26,613 bases of DNA, taken from positions 1 through 26,613 of the forward strand of contig CAZCOA010000039.1 of NCBI GenBank assembly GCA_964500225.1, given 5' to 3'. The notes below the pieces were generated by a model that ran no database searches, was not told the DNA's origin, and saw only the letters and a list, made by a program, of their open reading frames with translations. Position 1 is the first letter of the stretch. Every line of letters begins with the position of its first letter. Position numbers and translations under genes: made by a program. Shown piece after piece: positions 14,916 to 24,092 of this stretch. The DNA comes from JAAYDY01 sp964500225. Its GTDB lineage: Bacteria > Planctomycetota > Phycisphaerae > FEN-1346 > JAACEH01.

Positions 14916-16418
14916 ATGGTGGAACGCCTGTTCAAGCTGCGGGCCAACGGTACGACAATCGGTCGAGAGGTGCGGGGCGGCATCGTCACGTTCCTGACGC
15001 TGAGCTATATTTTGTTCGTGCAGCCCGCCATCCTGCAGAATGCCATTCACTCGCCTCCGAAGCCCGCGGCACTGGCAGCCCTTGAGCCGGGACAGAGTAT
15101 CCCGCCTCACCTTCAGGCGCTTCAAGCCGAGTACGATGCGGCCATGGCGCGGCATAAGCAAGATGTGGACAACTTCCGCGACGGCGTGTTCGTGGCCACG
15201 TGTGTCGGTTCGGCGGTGGCGTGTCTGCTGATGGCATTTCTGGCCAACTACCCGTTTGCCCTGGCCCCGGCCATGGGGCACAACGTGTTCTTTGCGTTCA
15301 CGGTGTGCGGCCTGGCCGGCAGCGGCGGGTTCGGCCTCACGTGGCAGGAGGCGCTCGCGGCCAACTTTGCCAGCGGTGTGGTTTTCGTGCTGCTAAGCTT
15401 CGTTGGCCTGCGGCAGGCGATCATGAACGCCATTCCCGAGGGGCTGAAGTACGCGATTGCCGTGGGGATCGGTTTTCTGATTGCGTTCGTCGGGCTTCAG
15501 TACGGCGGGCTCGTGGTGGACAACCCGGCGGTGCTGGTCGGCCGCGGCAACCTGGCCAGTCCGGTGGCCCTGCTGACGTTGGCGGGGCTGGCGATCATTT
15601 CGATTCTACTGGCCCGGCGGGTGCGCGGGGCGCTGCTCTGGGGCATTCTGCTGACCGGGGCGATAGCGGCGGCACTGACCCTGATGAAGCGGCAGGGCTG
15701 GATCGCGCTGCCCTATGATCTGGCCACCTTCGAAACGCGTGCCTGGCCGTCGGGGTGGCGAGCAACGTTTGCGGCGATGGACTTCGCGAGCCTGGGTTCG
15801 CGCGGTTTCGTGGACCTGGTGATCGTGATCTTCATTTTCCTGTTTCTGGACCTGTTCGACACGGTGGGTACGCTGATCGGCGTGGGCGAGCGGGCGGGGA
15901 TGCTCGTGGACGGCAAGTTGCCGCGCGCGGGGCGAGCCCTGTTCAGCGACGCTGCGGGCACGGTGGTCGGCACCGTGTTCGGCACCAGCACCATCACCAG
16001 TTACATTGAGTCGGCGGCCGGCGTGGCCGAAGGGGCTCGGACGGGGCTGGCCAACGTGGTGACGGCCGTGTTGATGCTCGCGGGTCTGTTCGCGTATCCG
16101 GTGGTGGCGATGTTCGGCCAGGCGGTCGGCGGCGGAGCATTCCATCCGGTGCTGGCCCCCGTGCTGATCGTCGTGGGCAGTCTGATGATGGTCAGCGTGA
16201 CCAGGATTCGCTGGGACGACCACGCCGAGGCCATACCGGCTTTCCTGTGCATGGTCATCATGCTTTTCAGCCTGTCGATTGCCGACGGCATCGCCTGGGG
16301 ATTCATCTCGTATTGCCTCTTAAAACTCATCACGGGCAAGGGCCGCCAGGTGCCGGCCGTTGTCTATGTCGTGGCGGCGTTGGCGCTGGTGCGCTACGTG
16401 GTCCGCCCGTTCGCCTGA
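14916..16418 (+). CDS. AzgA-type purine (adenine/guanine/hypoxanthine) permease
   Basis: This is an inner-membrane purine base transporter of the NCS2/AzgA group, 500 residues. The signature region is clear: FLDLFDTVGTLIGVGERAG followed by SDAAGTVVGTVFGTSTITSYIESAAG and GARTGLANVV. FALAPAMGHNVFFAF in the N-terminal half is the AzgA GMG(L)N-like element. Between the first two membrane segments, at about residues 44-88, lies an extra charged, Ala/Glu/Gln-rich stretch that usual AzgA proteins lack; it would face the outside or form a helical hairpin. Otherwise the length and number of hydrophobic segments fit the family. The start has a GGGAGA ribosome site. No purine riboswitch is visible upstream, and no purine catabolic gene adjoins it. 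The exact base carried is not certain. Confidence 0.88.
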   Translation: MVERLFKLRANGTTIGREVRGGIVTFLTLSYILFVQPAILQNAIHSPPKPAALAALEPGQSIPPHLQALQAEYDAAMARHKQDVDNFRDGVFVATCVGSAVACLLMAFLANYPFALAPAMGHNVFFAFTVCGLAGSGGFGLTWQEALAANFASGVVFVLLSFVGLRQAIMNAIPEGLKYAIAVGIGFLIAFVGLQYGGLVVDNPAVLVGRGNLASPVALLTLAGLAIISILLARRVRGALLWGILLTGAIAAALTLMKRQGWIALPYDLATFETRAWPSGWRATFAAMDFASLGSRGFVDLVIVIFIFLFLDLFDTVGTLIGVGERAGMLVDGKLPRAGRALFSDAAGTVVGTVFGTSTITSYIESAAGVAEGARTGLANVVTAVLMLAGLFAYPVVAMFGQAVGGGAFHPVLAPVLIVVGSLMMVSVTRIRWDDHAEAIPAFLCMVIMLFSLSIADGIAWGFISYCLLKLITGKGRQVPAVVYVVAALALVRYVVRPFA

Positions 16419-16693
16419 TCCGCCGGTGATGTAACGCCTCTGTCTGCGTTAGGCTGGGCAGGTGTGTGGGAGAATCCGCCCGGCCAAGATAGGGTCGGCG
16501 TCCGTGATGTACAGATGGTCGCCTCCGGCGATAAACTTCTTGCCGCATCATCCCCTCTTTGTGGAGCCCTTCTTCCGTCGCAGGTTGTTTATCTTCCTGC
16601 TGGTAGCGTCTGCCGTGCTATCCGCCGGCATGTTCTCGTGGAGCGACGCGCCGCATGCGGGGTGGATTCATGTCTTTGGGATGGAGAAGGAAA
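16419..16693 (+). other. Intergenic leader region before the beta-helix gene
   Basis: This 275-bp stretch has a TAACGC/GCGTTA inverted repeat with an 8-nt loop (16432-16451) just after the permease gene, a possible weak terminator. A GGAGAAGG ribosome site (16683-16690) serves the next gene. No well-spaced promoter hexamers stood out. An ATG at 16507 opens a hydrophobic frame, but it runs deep into the beta-helix gene in another frame and is not called. Confidence 0.35.
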
Positions 16694-18973
16694 ATGATGC
16701 ACGGAAACATCCGACGAGCAGCGTCTGTGATGGTGGCGATTCTGTGGTGCGGCGCGGCCCAGGCGGCCGTTTACTACGTGGACTACGACGGCGGCTCGGA
16801 CGACAACGCCGGCACCTCGCCGCAGGCGGCCTTCAAGCATGCTCCGGGGGCGCCGCAAGCTCAGGGGGCGGCCAAGGCCGTGAATCTGATGCCCGGCGAC
16901 AAGGTCATTTTCAAGGGCGAGGTGTCCTACCTGGGTACGGTCACCGGCAAGGCCTCTGGCGAGCCGGGCAAGCCGATCGTGTACGACGGCAACACGGAGG
17001 GCACATTTGGCACGGGCAGGGCCGTCATCGAAGGGGCGGTGCCGGTGACGGGCTGGACAAGGTGCGCGTCGGCCGATGAAGCCGGAGGCAACCCGAATTG
17101 GCAGAAGATCTTTTACGTCCGGGTTCCCAAGCCGCGGGCGTGGAATCTGCTGAACCTCTGTGACACCGAGAAATCGTTGCCTCTGGCCCAGTCGCCGAAC
17201 CCGTCGGATCCGATCTTTCAGGAGAATATCAACGAGTATCACCGTGTGGACCGGCCGCTGGGCAACACGTTTGCCGGCAAGATCTACTTCGAGAAAGGCA
17301 CCACGGGCAACTCGACGACGCCATTGATTGGCGTGTTGACGGGGCATCCGGCGGTGGTGCAGCCGATTGCCGGCGGCGCGTTTACGGTCGAGATGGACCG
17401 GCCGGTGACGGTGAAGGCTGTGGGCATTCAGCCGCAGCCCAACTACGCCGCGGTCAAGGAGGTGGCGTTCTATGGCGACGGCAAAGAGCTGCTGAAGGTG
17501 ACGCTGGCGCCGGCCGGCCGGCAGATTCAGAAGTTCGACCTGCCCGAGGAGGTGACGGTCCGCAAACTGACGTTCAAATTGCTGTCGGCCGCCGCCGGCG
17601 TGACCGGCAACTGGACCAAGATTGCTCGCGTGGCGGCCTATGCGGCCGACGGCACGAATGTCCTGGGCGGCGACATCCTCACGACCATCCGGGACGAAGC
17701 GGTGCTGACGCAGACCGACAAACAGTACTACGACGGCATGTGGGCGGCCATTCACGGCGGCAATAACCTGGTGCATTATCGGAAGGTGCGCGGCTACGAC
17801 CCCGAGAGCCGCACGCTGCGCATCGACTATTTCAGCGGCAACATCTACCCGCAGACGCGCTACAGCCTGTTCAATTCGGTTCGGCTAATCGACGTGCCGG
17901 GCGAGTACAGCGTCGAGGAGGCCGACGATCCGGCCGTGTGCAGAGTGTTCCTGATGCCCGAAAAGGCCGACGAAGCCGGCCCGGTCGGCATCGTTCGTTC
18001 GCAGTACGGCGCCGGCATTGTCTTGACGGGAGCCAGCCACGTGGTGATCCAGGGGTTTCGCGTGCAGCGGCAGGGCAACGACGGCGGTCCGGTCGGCATC
18101 AGTGCCCGCGGGCCGGCGCGGGACATAACGATCCGCGACTGCGACGTAACGATGGTGGGTTTCGGAACCGGTATTGCGACGACCCAGGTGGACGAAGTTC
18201 TGGTGGAAGGCTGCACGGTGCATCACAACCCCGGGCACACCAAAGGCATCGTCCTGCGTAATGGCAAGAATGCCACCTGCCGCAACTGCACTCTTGTTAA
18301 GAACACTTCGACGGGGCTCGACTACTACACCGTGGACGGCGGCTTGGTTACCGGGTGTACTGTTTTGGACCATCGCGGCATGCACGCCAACGGTCTGACG
18401 TTCTACCTGGGCTGCAAGAACATCACGGTCGAACGCAACCGGGTCTTCGGGGGCCATGTCTGCCTGACGTTCCAGGAGGCCGAGAACTTCGTCATTCGCA
18501 ACAACGTGTTCGACGGCAACGGGACGACGATGGTTGTGGGCCTGTGGCCTGGCCAACCGATGCGGAACATCCAGATTCTGAACAACACGTTTGTCCGCTC
18601 CAATCATGCGACGGACTGGCAGACGGGACTGTTCACCAACAGCAAGAAGATTGAAGGGCTGGTAGTTCGCAACAACATCATCGACGGGCTGTGCGGCGCG
18701 CCATTTGTTGCTGAAGGAGCTGTGTTCGCATACAATCTTTACACTCGGCTCGGGCCGCAGCGGCAGGACAAGCAGTTCGGTGAGGGAGAGTTCTTCGAGC
18801 CGGACCTGAAGAAGGTGTTTGTGGACCCCGAGGGGGGCGACTGGCGTCTGAGGCCGGGCAGCCCGGCAATTGACGCAGGGATGGCGGTGGATGTATCGGA
18901 CGACTTCGCGGGCACCAAGCGGCCGCAGGGCAAGGCACTGGACATCGGGGCGTACGAGGCGGAGTCGAAGTAG
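16694..18973 (+). CDS. Exported parallel beta-helix protein, pectate-lyase-like
   Basis: This is a probable extracellular or periplasmic polysaccharide-active protein of 759 residues. A signal peptide is visible (about residues 1-23, cleavage after GAAQA). The mature protein starts YYVDYDGGSDDNAGTSPQAAF, the entry motif common in secreted right-handed beta-helix proteins. A beta-sandwich-like insert at about residues 235-330 (VKAVGIQPQPNYAAVKEVAFYGDG to LTFKLLSA) looks like a discoidin or carbohydrate-binding fold. From about residue 445 short repeats of about 22-25 residues carry Asn and Val/Ile ladders (ITIRDCDV, VLVEGCTV, ITVERNRV, FVIRNNVF, IQILNNTF, LVVRNNII). The C terminus reads WRLRPGSPAIDAG and ALDIGAYE. 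Lyase or hydrolase activity cannot be decided. ATG 16694 and 16697 are both possible. The GH78 gene follows after 21 bp, so the two form an operon. Confidence 0.85.
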   Translation: MMHGNIRRAASVMVAILWCGAAQAAVYYVDYDGGSDDNAGTSPQAAFKHAPGAPQAQGAAKAVNLMPGDKVIFKGEVSYLGTVTGKASGEPGKPIVYDGNTEGTFGTGRAVIEGAVPVTGWTRCASADEAGGNPNWQKIFYVRVPKPRAWNLLNLCDTEKSLPLAQSPNPSDPIFQENINEYHRVDRPLGNTFAGKIYFEKGTTGNSTTPLIGVLTGHPAVVQPIAGGAFTVEMDRPVTVKAVGIQPQPNYAAVKEVAFYGDGKELLKVTLAPAGRQIQKFDLPEEVTVRKLTFKLLSAAAGVTGNWTKIARVAAYAADGTNVLGGDILTTIRDEAVLTQTDKQYYDGMWAAIHGGNNLVHYRKVRGYDPESRTLRIDYFSGNIYPQTRYSLFNSVRLIDVPGEYSVEEADDPAVCRVFLMPEKADEAGPVGIVRSQYGAGIVLTGASHVVIQGFRVQRQGNDGGPVGISARGPARDITIRDCDVTMVGFGTGIATTQVDEVLVEGCTVHHNPGHTKGIVLRNGKNATCRNCTLVKNTSTGLDYYTVDGGLVTGCTVLDHRGMHANGLTFYLGCKNITVERNRVFGGHVCLTFQEAENFVIRNNVFDGNGTTMVVGLWPGQPMRNIQILNNTFVRSNHATDWQTGLFTNSKKIEGLVVRNNIIDGLCGAPFVAEGAVFAYNLYTRLGPQRQDKQFGEGEFFEPDLKKVFVDPEGGDWRLRPGSPAIDAGMAVDVSDDFAGTKRPQGKALDIGAYEAESK

Positions 18974-18994
18974 CAACGAAAGGAAGAATGCATC

Positions 18995-21925
18995 ATGAGC
19001 AGATCGGTCGGGGCGCAGCCGGTAGCGAACCTAATCAGGTCCAGTGCATCGTGGATCTGGATGGCTGGGCAGCGCACGACGGTGAATTGTCATCTGCTAT
19101 TTCGGCGCGAGTTTGTGCTGAAGAATGGACCGGTGGAGACCTCGCTGGCGATTGCCGCAAGCGACCAGTACCGGTTGTACGTCAACGGCCGCCTCGTGGG
19201 CGACGGGCCGGCGCGCGGCGAGATTCCCACGGCCTATGTGGACCGGTACGATCAGGCGGCCGTCGGGCTCCGCCGGGGTGTCAACTGCGTTGCTGTCCTG
19301 GCTCACAACACGATGATGCCGCAGCACGGCCAGGCTTTGATGCCGGGCGGGCTCTGGGTGGATCTGACGTGCCGCGACAGGTGCGGCCGCAGGACCGTGG
19401 TGCGAAGCGATACGACGTGGCGGGTGAGGCCGGCGCCACACTATGTCAAACCCGCGCCGCGGCGATTCTTTGCCGTCGGATTCAACGAGCGAATCGATTT
19501 TGCCGCCGAGTTGTCCGGCTGGACCGACGTCGGGTTCGATGATGCTTTGTGGACTAAAGCGACGAAGGTCGGCAACAAGCCTTACAGTCGGCTGATCGAG
19601 CGTCCTGTGCCGCTGCTGCGGTTTGAGCCGTGGAGGCCCGTGAAGATCCGACGGTCGGGCAGAGTCGGGCCGCTGGACGGCGTGTGGGGTCTGGCGTTCG
19701 ACCGTTGCGAGGGCGTGCCACGGGGGAAGGAAGCCGTCTTCGCCACGTGGCTCTATTCGCCGCGCAAGCAGCGGGTGGCGCCGGCCTTCGGGTGCGACAA
19801 CTGGGCTCGCGTGCGCCTGAACGGCCGGCTGGTATGGGAGCAGGGGCGGCCCGACAGCGGCTTCGACAACCACCTGGAGTACGACCGCGACAAATACGAC
19901 GGAATGATCCACGGCAACGGCCACCGCTACGAGCCGAGCGGATCGCGCAAGGCGTATGCGGACGGCGACGGCGGCGTGTGGCTGATGCGTGGTTGGAATC
20001 GTGTGACCGTCTGGATGTGGAAACCGAGTTCGGCCTACGGCTTCGAAGGGGCGTTTCTCGACCAAGAGGGAATGCCGGTAAAGGCCCTCTGCTCGGCCGT
20101 GCGGGACGCTACGGCTGCGGGCACGTGGGTTGTGCTGAAGGACGAGGAGGCGGCCATCGAGAGCGGCCGTCCGGTGAGAATGCAGCCGGGCGACATGCGG
20201 CCGTGGCTCGAACCGTCGCACTTGGCCGATTGGGACCGCCAGATCGTGTCGGCCCGACCGCCTGCGGGGGCAGCGTCGTTGCTGGCCGGGGCAAGAGGCA
20301 AAGGGGCCATGATTCTGCCCGAGCACGGGTTCATCGAGTTTCAGCTTCCTGCCGACGGCGTGGGCTTCATCGATCTGGAATTGCGCGGTCCGAAAGGAGC
20401 GGTGGTGGACGTGACCATCGGCGAGGCCCAGACGCGACAAGGGCGGTTGCGGTCGCTTTTTAACGGGCTTTGGCAGACCGACCGGCTGGTGCTGGACGGT
20501 CGTTGGGACCGGTGGCTGTCGCTGGATCGTCGCGCGGGGCGATACTTGTGCCTGTGTGTGCGTCAGTCGTCGGGGCCGGTGGAGGTGCGCCGACTGGAAC
20601 TGCGCACACAGCACTATCCGGCGGCGCGGCACGGGCGATTCGAGTGCAACGATTGGGTGTTGACGCAGATGTGGAAGGTGGGCGCCGCGACGGTCGATGC
20701 GGCGACGTTCGACGTCGGCGAGGATTGTCCCACCCGCGAGAAAGCTCAATGGCTCGGCGATATGTACCTGCGCGTGTTCCAGATCGCCTACCTCTGGGGC
20801 GACCTGCGGCTGTCGGCCAAGGCGCTGCGCGAGTTCGCCGAAGACCAGAAGCCGGACCGCTGGTCGCGGCCGATGGTGCCTTCGGGCTATGGCGACAAAC
20901 TCGTCGAATACTGCCACCTCCTTGCTCCATGGGCCTGGTACCACTACTGCCATACAGGGGACCTGGACCTGGTTCGCGATACGTTCGGCGGTGTGAAGAA
21001 CCTCATTAACTACACCGAGTCGCTGACCGACCCGCGCGGCCTGGCCCGGCAGGGCGACCCCCGCCGCAATATCCTCTATATCGACTACACCATGAGTCCC
21101 TATCCGCGTTGCGGCGATACGATCGCCGTGCTGCAATGTGCTTACGTCATGGCTCTGGATTTCGGAGCGCGGCTGGCCGACCTTCTGGGCCAGACCGCGC
21201 TGGCATGCCAATGGCGTGCAAGGGCGGTCGTACTCCGTGAAAAGGTGCGGCGCCTGTTCTGGGTCGAGCGCGAGGGGCTGTTCGTGGACGGTCTTCGCAA
21301 CGGCAAGCCCGGCGGCACGTTCTCCGCGCCTACCAACTACTGGATGCTGTTCACCGGCATCCCGACGCCCGAGCAGGAGCGGCGGATGATGGCGCGCTTG
21401 TGGAAGTCCTCGACGCAAGAAAACATGGACCTGTGGTCTCGCGGAGAAAGCCCGTACACGAAGTTTTTCATGTCCGAGGCACTGCTCGAGCGCGGGTTGT
21501 GGCGGGAGACGTTTGCGTCGTGGCGCGAGTACTACGGCACGATGTTGCGGCACCCCGAAGCCTGGAGCGCGTTCGAGAAATGGGCCCGCTGGTTCTCGCT
21601 GAAAGAACCGCCGACCGACAACAGCCGCGTGCATCCCTTTGCGATCGGTCCGATGGCGCACCTGGGGTCCCATGTTGCGGGTATCCGGCCGGCGCGGCCC
21701 GGGAGCGAGGGAATTCTGTGGCGGCCCATGCCGGGCGACCTACGGTGGATGAGGGCCGAGTTGCCCCTGGTCGGACGCGACGACATGGTACGGGTGGAGA
21801 TGACCTCGAGGCGCGGCGGAGGGCGGCAGCTAGTCCTGACCGCTCCGAAAGACCTTCGCGTGCAGGCCGACAGCGCCTACCTGGTCGAAGGCGACGAGAT
21901 GATTATTCGTCGCTGCCGTGGCTGA
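18995..21925 (+). CDS. GH78 alpha-L-rhamnosidase family protein
   Basis: This predicted inverting glycosidase releases terminal L-rhamnose. The (alpha/alpha)6-barrel motif DCPTREKAQWLGD carries Asp577, Glu582 and Asp589 with the same spacing as Asp567, Glu572 and Asp579 of Bacillus GL1 RhaB. Glu861 in AFEKW matches the position of the family base. HPFAIGPMAHLGSHVAGIRP is the usual GH78 end of the barrel. The N terminus contains a carbohydrate-binding-like sandwich (YRLYVNGRLVGDGPARGEIP) and a second similar one (ARVRLNGRLVWEQG, WNRVTVWMWKPSSAYGF). At 976 residues it is of normal size for multidomain GH78. No signal peptide is seen, in contrast to its operon partner. ATG 18995 has AAAGGA upstream (spacing about 10). 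The sugar could differ from rhamnose, as GH78 membership is by motif. Confidence 0.85.
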   Translation: MSRSVGAQPVANLIRSSASWIWMAGQRTTVNCHLLFRREFVLKNGPVETSLAIAASDQYRLYVNGRLVGDGPARGEIPTAYVDRYDQAAVGLRRGVNCVAVLAHNTMMPQHGQALMPGGLWVDLTCRDRCGRRTVVRSDTTWRVRPAPHYVKPAPRRFFAVGFNERIDFAAELSGWTDVGFDDALWTKATKVGNKPYSRLIERPVPLLRFEPWRPVKIRRSGRVGPLDGVWGLAFDRCEGVPRGKEAVFATWLYSPRKQRVAPAFGCDNWARVRLNGRLVWEQGRPDSGFDNHLEYDRDKYDGMIHGNGHRYEPSGSRKAYADGDGGVWLMRGWNRVTVWMWKPSSAYGFEGAFLDQEGMPVKALCSAVRDATAAGTWVVLKDEEAAIESGRPVRMQPGDMRPWLEPSHLADWDRQIVSARPPAGAASLLAGARGKGAMILPEHGFIEFQLPADGVGFIDLELRGPKGAVVDVTIGEAQTRQGRLRSLFNGLWQTDRLVLDGRWDRWLSLDRRAGRYLCLCVRQSSGPVEVRRLELRTQHYPAARHGRFECNDWVLTQMWKVGAATVDAATFDVGEDCPTREKAQWLGDMYLRVFQIAYLWGDLRLSAKALREFAEDQKPDRWSRPMVPSGYGDKLVEYCHLLAPWAWYHYCHTGDLDLVRDTFGGVKNLINYTESLTDPRGLARQGDPRRNILYIDYTMSPYPRCGDTIAVLQCAYVMALDFGARLADLLGQTALACQWRARAVVLREKVRRLFWVEREGLFVDGLRNGKPGGTFSAPTNYWMLFTGIPTPEQERRMMARLWKSSTQENMDLWSRGESPYTKFFMSEALLERGLWRETFASWREYYGTMLRHPEAWSAFEKWARWFSLKEPPTDNSRVHPFAIGPMAHLGSHVAGIRPARPGSEGILWRPMPGDLRWMRAELPLVGRDDMVRVEMTSRRGGGRQLVLTAPKDLRVQADSAYLVEGDEMIIRRCRG

Positions 21926-21991
21926 GAGAATTCGTCTGGGGCGACCGGACGCAAGGCGACGGTATCACGACATAATGCCGCACCGCGTGCC

Positions 21992-22019
21992 TTGACTCGG
22001 TCGGCCATGCGGCTAGACT
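21992..22019 (+). promoter_or_regulatory. Promoter of tRNA-Cys
   Basis: TTGACT (21992-21997, 5/6) and TAGACT (22014-22019, 4/6) are 16 bp apart and predict a start near 22026, about 27 nt before the mature tRNA. The spacing is typical for a single tRNA gene. Confidence 0.5.
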
Positions 22020-22052
22020 CCAGTGGACGTCTGTGTGTGGTGCGGCGGCTGG

Positions 22053-22129
22053 GGCGGCATAGCCAAGAGGACCAAGGCGACGGATTGCAAATCCGTTATC
22101 CGTGGGTTCGAATCCCACTGCCGCCTCCA
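22053..22129 (+). tRNA. tRNA-Cys (anticodon GCA)
   Basis: A complete cloverleaf is readable. Acceptor arm GGCGGCA pairs with TGCCGCC. The D-stem GCC/GGC encloses a loop containing GG. The anticodon stem ACGGA/TCCGT has loop TTGCAAA, giving anticodon GCA. The T-arm contains the GGTTCGAATCC sequence. The discriminator is U73, as expected for tRNA-Cys, and the 3' CCA is encoded (22127-22129). Total length is 77 nt including CCA. No other tRNA is in the window. Confidence 0.95.
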
Positions 22130-22141
22130 TGGAACAATCGT

Positions 22142-22169
22142 GCCCCACGGTCCGACCGGGTCGTGGGGC
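22142..22169. terminator. Terminator between tRNA-Cys and the convergent GT-C/TPR gene
   Basis: A perfect 8-bp stem GCCCCACG/CGTGGGGC with a 12-nt loop starts 13 nt after the tRNA and is followed by TGATTTCTG. It sits between convergent units and may act in both directions; neither side has a long T-tract. Confidence 0.5.
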
Positions 22170-22214
22170 TGATTTCTGCGGATGGGCTGTCGCGGCAGAG
22201 TGTGGCGGGCCTTC

Positions 22215-24086
22215 TCATTGTCGGGACAGCCGGCGATACATCTCGATATGGCGGTTGGCTTCTGCCGTGTTGCCTTTCCGCGTCAAAGCCTCAGCCATGA
22301 GCTCGTAGGGATCCGCAGTCTTCGGAGCCAGCCGTATGGCTGTCTTCAGGTGCTCGATGGCCTCGTCCACTTCGGCCTCCGACTGTGGTTCGCTCAAGAG
22401 GGCTGCGGCCAGGTTCCTGTGGCAGGGGGCATGGTCCGGCATCAACTGGGCGGCTCGTCGCAGGTGAACGATCGCCTCGCTGCGCCGCCCTTGCTCGAAC
22501 AGCACGGCCCCGACGCCGTTGTGGGCCAGCCCGTAGTCGGGATTCGCCCGCAACGCGATCTGGTAGTGCTTCATGGCTTCGTCGAGCTGCCCCATTTCCA
22601 GATACCGATTGCCGAGGTTCGTCCTGGCGCCGACATGTTCGGCCCGTTGCCCCGGCTTGGCCTGTCTGGCTGCCGCCTCAACCGCGCGGCGGTAGTATTC
22701 GATGGCCTCCTGTCGCCGTCCGGCGTCGGTGTAAACGCGGCCGAGTTGATTCAGGGCCTGCGGACTCTCGGGATAGCGAGCTACGACATAGGTCCAGAAC
22801 GTCTCGGAGTCGGCCCAGTACCGCTGCTGATGCCATGTCAGCCCAGCGAGCGCCGCAAATACGATCCCTGTTGCGGTCACGGCCGCGGGTACGAGCCGCG
22901 GGCGCGACGATACAACCTCGGCCGCAAGCCACACCACGGCAATGAACAGGCCCAGTGCGGGGACATAGAGATAGCGGTCGGCCATGATCTGCGTGCCCAC
23001 CTGTACGAGGCCGATCACGGGCACGAGCATCCCGACGTAGAGGAGCCAGCCGACGGCCATCCATGGGCGTCGATGCCGCTGGACCGCGACTAGAACGGTC
23101 AGTCCGAGCAGAACCACGGCGGCTACGGCAAGCGACGCGGCCGTCACTGCATCGCCGCCACGGTCGGGAAGGGGATAGTAGGGGACCAGCGACCCCGGCC
23201 ACGGCGCCAACGTCTTGACCAGGTACGCGGCATAGGCGTACACGGCGTGGCCGACGCGCGTCGGCAGGCTGAGGGTCTCCAAGTCGCGCGTCGCGCCGCC
23301 ACGGTCCTGGGCTACGAACGTTACGAGGGCCGAGGCGACTACGATTGCCGCCAGCGGCAACTTCTCCGCTACGGTCTTCAGACTCAGCCGCCTCAGCGGC
23401 CAGAAGTCCAGCAGGAGCATCACCGCCGGCAGCGTGACGGCCATCGGCTTGGCCAGCAGCGATAGCACGAGCATCATCGCCACCAAGGCATAACGCCATG
23501 GATGCGGGCGATGCGCATAGCTGACGTAGGCCCAAAGACTAAGCAGCATAAACAACGTACTCAGAACGTCTTTTCGCTCGCTTACCCAAGCCACGCTTTC
23601 GACATGGACAGGGTGGAAACCGAAAAGGGCGGCCACAATGAGGCTCGGCCAGAAGCGGCCCGTGAGGCGGTACACGACAATCGCCACCAGGGCCGTGTTT
23701 GCGGCATGTAGCAGGATGCTGGTTAGATGATGTCCCCACGGGGCGTCGAGGCCGAAGCACTTGATGTCCAGAGCGTGGCTGAGCCAGGTCAGAGGATGGT
23801 AGTTGCTGGCATACCAGGTGGGCGAAAAGGCCCACCGCACGCTCTCGGCAGTGAGTCCGTGCTGTAGGTGCGGGTTGGCATAGACGTACTTATTGTCGTC
23901 CCAGTTCAGGAATCGGTTGCCGAACGAACGGCTGTAGATGGCGAAGACGGCAAGGGCGAGCAGGCAGCAAGCGAGCCGAAAACGCCAGGGCGACGCCGTG
24001 CTGCTGCTGTTGACCGGTGGGGCAGGGGCTGGGCCGGCTGCCGCATTCTTGTGACGGATGCGATGATTGGCGGTTGGGGACGACAT
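22215..24086 (-). CDS. Multi-TM GT-C-like protein with C-terminal TPR repeats
   Basis: This is a predicted membrane glycosyltransferase-like protein, similar in layout to TMTC/PMT proteins. About ten or more hydrophobic segments follow a short Ala/Pro-rich N terminus. After the first helix comes RFLNWDDNKYVYANP, whose acidic pair sits where GT-C enzymes keep their catalytic Asp. FGFHPVHVESVAWVSERKDVLS is a second conserved-looking loop. The last 230 residues hold about five TPR units (ALNQLGRVYTDAGRRQEAIEYY, ARTNLGNRYLEMGQLDEAMKHY, AHNGVGAVLFEQGRRSEAIVHL and two more). The sugar donor would be a lipid-linked sugar and the acceptor a protein, but this is inference. Start 24086 is taken from the promoter; ATG 24092 is two codons upstream in frame. 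Counted from 24086 the product has 623 residues. It converges on tRNA-Cys. Confidence 0.8.
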   Translation of the reverse strand: MSSPTANHRIRHKNAAAGPAPAPPVNSSSTASPWRFRLACCLLALAVFAIYSRSFGNRFLNWDDNKYVYANPHLQHGLTAESVRWAFSPTWYASNYHPLTWLSHALDIKCFGLDAPWGHHLTSILLHAANTALVAIVVYRLTGRFWPSLIVAALFGFHPVHVESVAWVSERKDVLSTLFMLLSLWAYVSYAHRPHPWRYALVAMMLVLSLLAKPMAVTLPAVMLLLDFWPLRRLSLKTVAEKLPLAAIVVASALVTFVAQDRGGATRDLETLSLPTRVGHAVYAYAAYLVKTLAPWPGSLVPYYPLPDRGGDAVTAASLAVAAVVLLGLTVLVAVQRHRRPWMAVGWLLYVGMLVPVIGLVQVGTQIMADRYLYVPALGLFIAVVWLAAEVVSSRPRLVPAAVTATGIVFAALAGLTWHQQRYWADSETFWTYVVARYPESPQALNQLGRVYTDAGRRQEAIEYYRRAVEAAARQAKPGQRAEHVGARTNLGNRYLEMGQLDEAMKHYQIALRANPDYGLAHNGVGAVLFEQGRRSEAIVHLRRAAQLMPDHAPCHRNLAAALLSEPQSEAEVDEAIEHLKTAIRLAPKTADPYELMAEALTRKGNTAEANRHIEMYRRLSRQ

Positions 24087-24092
24087 GGCCAT

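Noticed and set aside
16507..17079. Hydrophobic frame starting MYRWSPPAINFL upstream of the beta-helix gene
   Set aside because: It has a membrane-helix-like stretch but runs 380 bp into the beta-helix gene out of frame, where the translation turns to Gly/Arg-rich shadow sequence; no ribosome site.
19097..21673. Long minus-strand open frame of 858 codons opposite the GH78 gene
   Set aside because: Same reason: a shadow of a G+C-rich gene, with Arg/His/Pro-rich low-quality translation and no motif.
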